From Craterostigma plantagineum (lineage: Eukaryota > Streptophyta > Magnoliopsida > Lamiales > Linderniaceae): DNA of 64,000 nucleotides. The first letter of the stretch is position 1; each line of letters begins with the position of its first letter. The notes under the pieces were generated by a model, which saw only the letters and a list, made by a program, of their open reading frames with translations, was not told the DNA's origin and searched no databases. The position numbers and the translations under genes were made by a program. This document shows positions 62,204 to 64,000 of this stretch, in pieces. The stretch lies in NCBI GenBank assembly GCA_027422505.1, contig JAPQWV010000018.1, positions 14,898,001-14,962,000 on the forward strand. The letters are read 5' to 3'.

Positions 62204-62469
62204 TCTATTTTATTAAGCGTGAGGGGCGAGTATAAAATGTCCCTTGTTTTGTCAATCTCACAAAAAATATTAATAAATAAATTTAAAAAATTACACACTA
62301 TTTTTTAATTACTATTTTTAGTTAATCACTATTTTTAGTTAATTCATACAATTTATATAATATATATAATTAAGATTAAATTATAAAACTATTCTAAATT
62401 TAAAATAAATTTAATTTTATATATCTATAAATAATGTAACACACGCATCTGAGTGTGCAAGAGTACTAG
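62204..62469 (+). mobile_element. Small non-autonomous Helitron
   Basis: Starts TCTATTTTATTAAGCGTGAGG. Ends with hairpin CACACGCATCTGAGTGTG and then CAAGAGTACTAG before a T. Confidence 0.65.
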
Positions 62470-64000
62470 TTAATATTATGTGAATACGAAGAACTCCTTG
62501 AGATTATTGTCTGTATTAACCTCCAATGAGATATACGTGTGATAAACGTACTTTCTTACGTTTATATTTGTTATATTTAAGTCGTTTGTATGATAAGTGA
62601 AATCGTTTTGATTATTTCTGCACTATAATATGATTTCGCAACAAAATAAAACGTTTTTACTGAAGCTTTGCAGCAGTTTAATATTTCTCAATGATCACGG
62701 GGTAAACGATGTCCCGATGGACATCAAATTTTAACCATAGATAGAAGACTCGTTAATCTTGATTCTGACCAAAGGGATTTTCAATCCGAGATCTAGATTG
62801 GGAGATATGAATTTTTGAACGTGCTGCTGTTTTGCAGGAAAAAGTGTCACCGCCGTGAAGGCTATGCAAGAGGTGGTGAAGCACACCATGGAGCCATTTT
62901 CTTGACCGATTGTGTCACGACCGTGAACATGAACCAACCAAGCCGTGAAGGACACTTCATGGCCGTGAAATTAGGTGCAAGTGGCCGTGAATGAGGGCCA
63001 AAAGCCATTTATAAGCCCCGAATGCTTCACGGCCGTGAACTTGAAGAAAGAAGGCCGTGAACGTCCATGTAGCCATGTTACAAGTTAAGTAAACACAAGA
63101 AAATGATTTTCAACTTATCTTATCTTCTTGGAAACGAAATTGGAACAAAAAATTCTTGTTTGGGGGCTCAATGGCTGCAAATACGATTTTGGAGGCTAGA
63201 ATCTTTCAAGCATGGGATTTTAGCAACTTCTTGGGTTCTACGTTGAAAAAGAGCAAAGCGGGATGTTGATGAACCTCTATTTAAAGGGAGGAACGTGAGG
63301 TAAAAAGGACGAGAGGAGAAAGGGAGAAGGCACGTGAAAGATACACAATTTAAGTTCATATACATATATACATGTTGCCTTTAAAAATCCAAGAACACCT
63401 ACTTAGTTGCTCACAACGTGTTCGATCAAAGTACTCAGTGAAGAACAGGATTATCTTCGAAGTCAAATTCAGGGAAGCATTTATGATGTATTCGATTATA
63501 ATTACGTGCTTTGTTGTGATGATAATGAGTAGCTAAATCTATTGTATTTGAGATGAGATGAACCCAAGCGCGATCAATCATATGTGAACGTGTATTTGAT
63601 ATTGATCGCCACGCGGTGTACTAATGTAAAGTGCAAGTGCGACAAGTGATAAATAAAACGAGTACGTAGTTACTATCACGGACATGCGATAGGCAGTGGA
63701 CCTATCGTTTGCAGTGTAGTAAGGTGAGTAAACGAGTATCGAACACGAGGAATAAACTTGATTACTAGTGATAACCTATCGACTCGATATCTAGCCTAAA
63801 TAAAGTGCGGAAATTGTTTATACTGCGAACTAACCTAACAAACCAATCCTAAAGCAATGACAGAATAAGAGAACACGACTAAAACTGATAAGTGTGTTTT
63901 CAGATAAGAACAATGTGCTCGAGATTCGAACCCCGCTAGGTACTATCGTCTAAGACACTAAAATAACGCTCCTACGTGATACTTGACTATATCGCAGTAA
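62470..64000. other. Probable retrotransposon-derived sequence, boundaries outside the window
   Basis: Bases 62850-63065 contain seven CCGTGAA-type words (most GGCCGTGAA), all on the plus strand. From about 63500 the sequence, with GCAGTGGACCTATCG and GGTGAGTAAACGAGTATCGAAC, resembles the non-coding parts of large plant Gypsy/Athila-like elements. No coding domain, LTR pair or end is visible here, so the family is a guess. Confidence 0.3.

Overview
This window is nuclear DNA from a flowering plant, most likely a eudicot. It is AT-rich, its genes have GT-AG introns, and the spaces between genes are filled with nested plant transposons. I cannot name the species; a lamiid/asterid origin is only a weak guess.

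I recognise five host genes. From left to right they are: a 16-exon DGAT1 (3409-9083, +), with all splice junctions in phase, giving 501 aa; a nepenthesin/CDR1-type aspartic protease (10079-11440, +) that is intact except for one in-frame TGA where a Cys codon is expected; a five-exon cytokinin oxidase/dehydrogenase (27171-29494, -, 543 aa); an ACC-oxidase-like 2-oxoglutarate/Fe(II) dioxygenase (37631-38721, -) broken by what looks like a 4-bp insertion; and a two-exon PDV1-like plastid division protein (48936-50142, -, 203 aa). A sixth gene, of ten exons and 672 aa (43003-46379, +), ends in a segment resembling a double-stranded-RNA-binding domain. The genes have unrelated functions and do not form a cluster.

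The rest is mainly mobile DNA, much of it bounded to the base by target-site duplications (TSDs). Elements found: seven hAT-like MITEs (most with 8-bp TSDs) built on one plan, with a terminal TAGGGGTG-like sequence followed by repeated short words; four Mutator-like elements with 9-bp TSDs, one carrying fragments of an MSI4/FVE-like WD-repeat gene plus a ~219-bp tandem array; a copia element inside a LINE remnant; a second copia element interrupted by a Mutator-like element; a solo LTR related to the first copia; a small non-autonomous LTR element; a 5S-derived Cassandra-like solo LTR; tRNA-derived SINEs; a Stowaway MITE; at least four small Helitrons; and a ~150-bp MITE family found in introns of three of the host genes.

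The strongest candidates for follow-up are the gene-capturing Mutator-like element at 19892-23645, two long near-perfect foldbacks (58851-59040, made of inverted coding sequence, and 32060-32363), the shared architecture of the hAT-like MITEs, and the two single-lesion genes.
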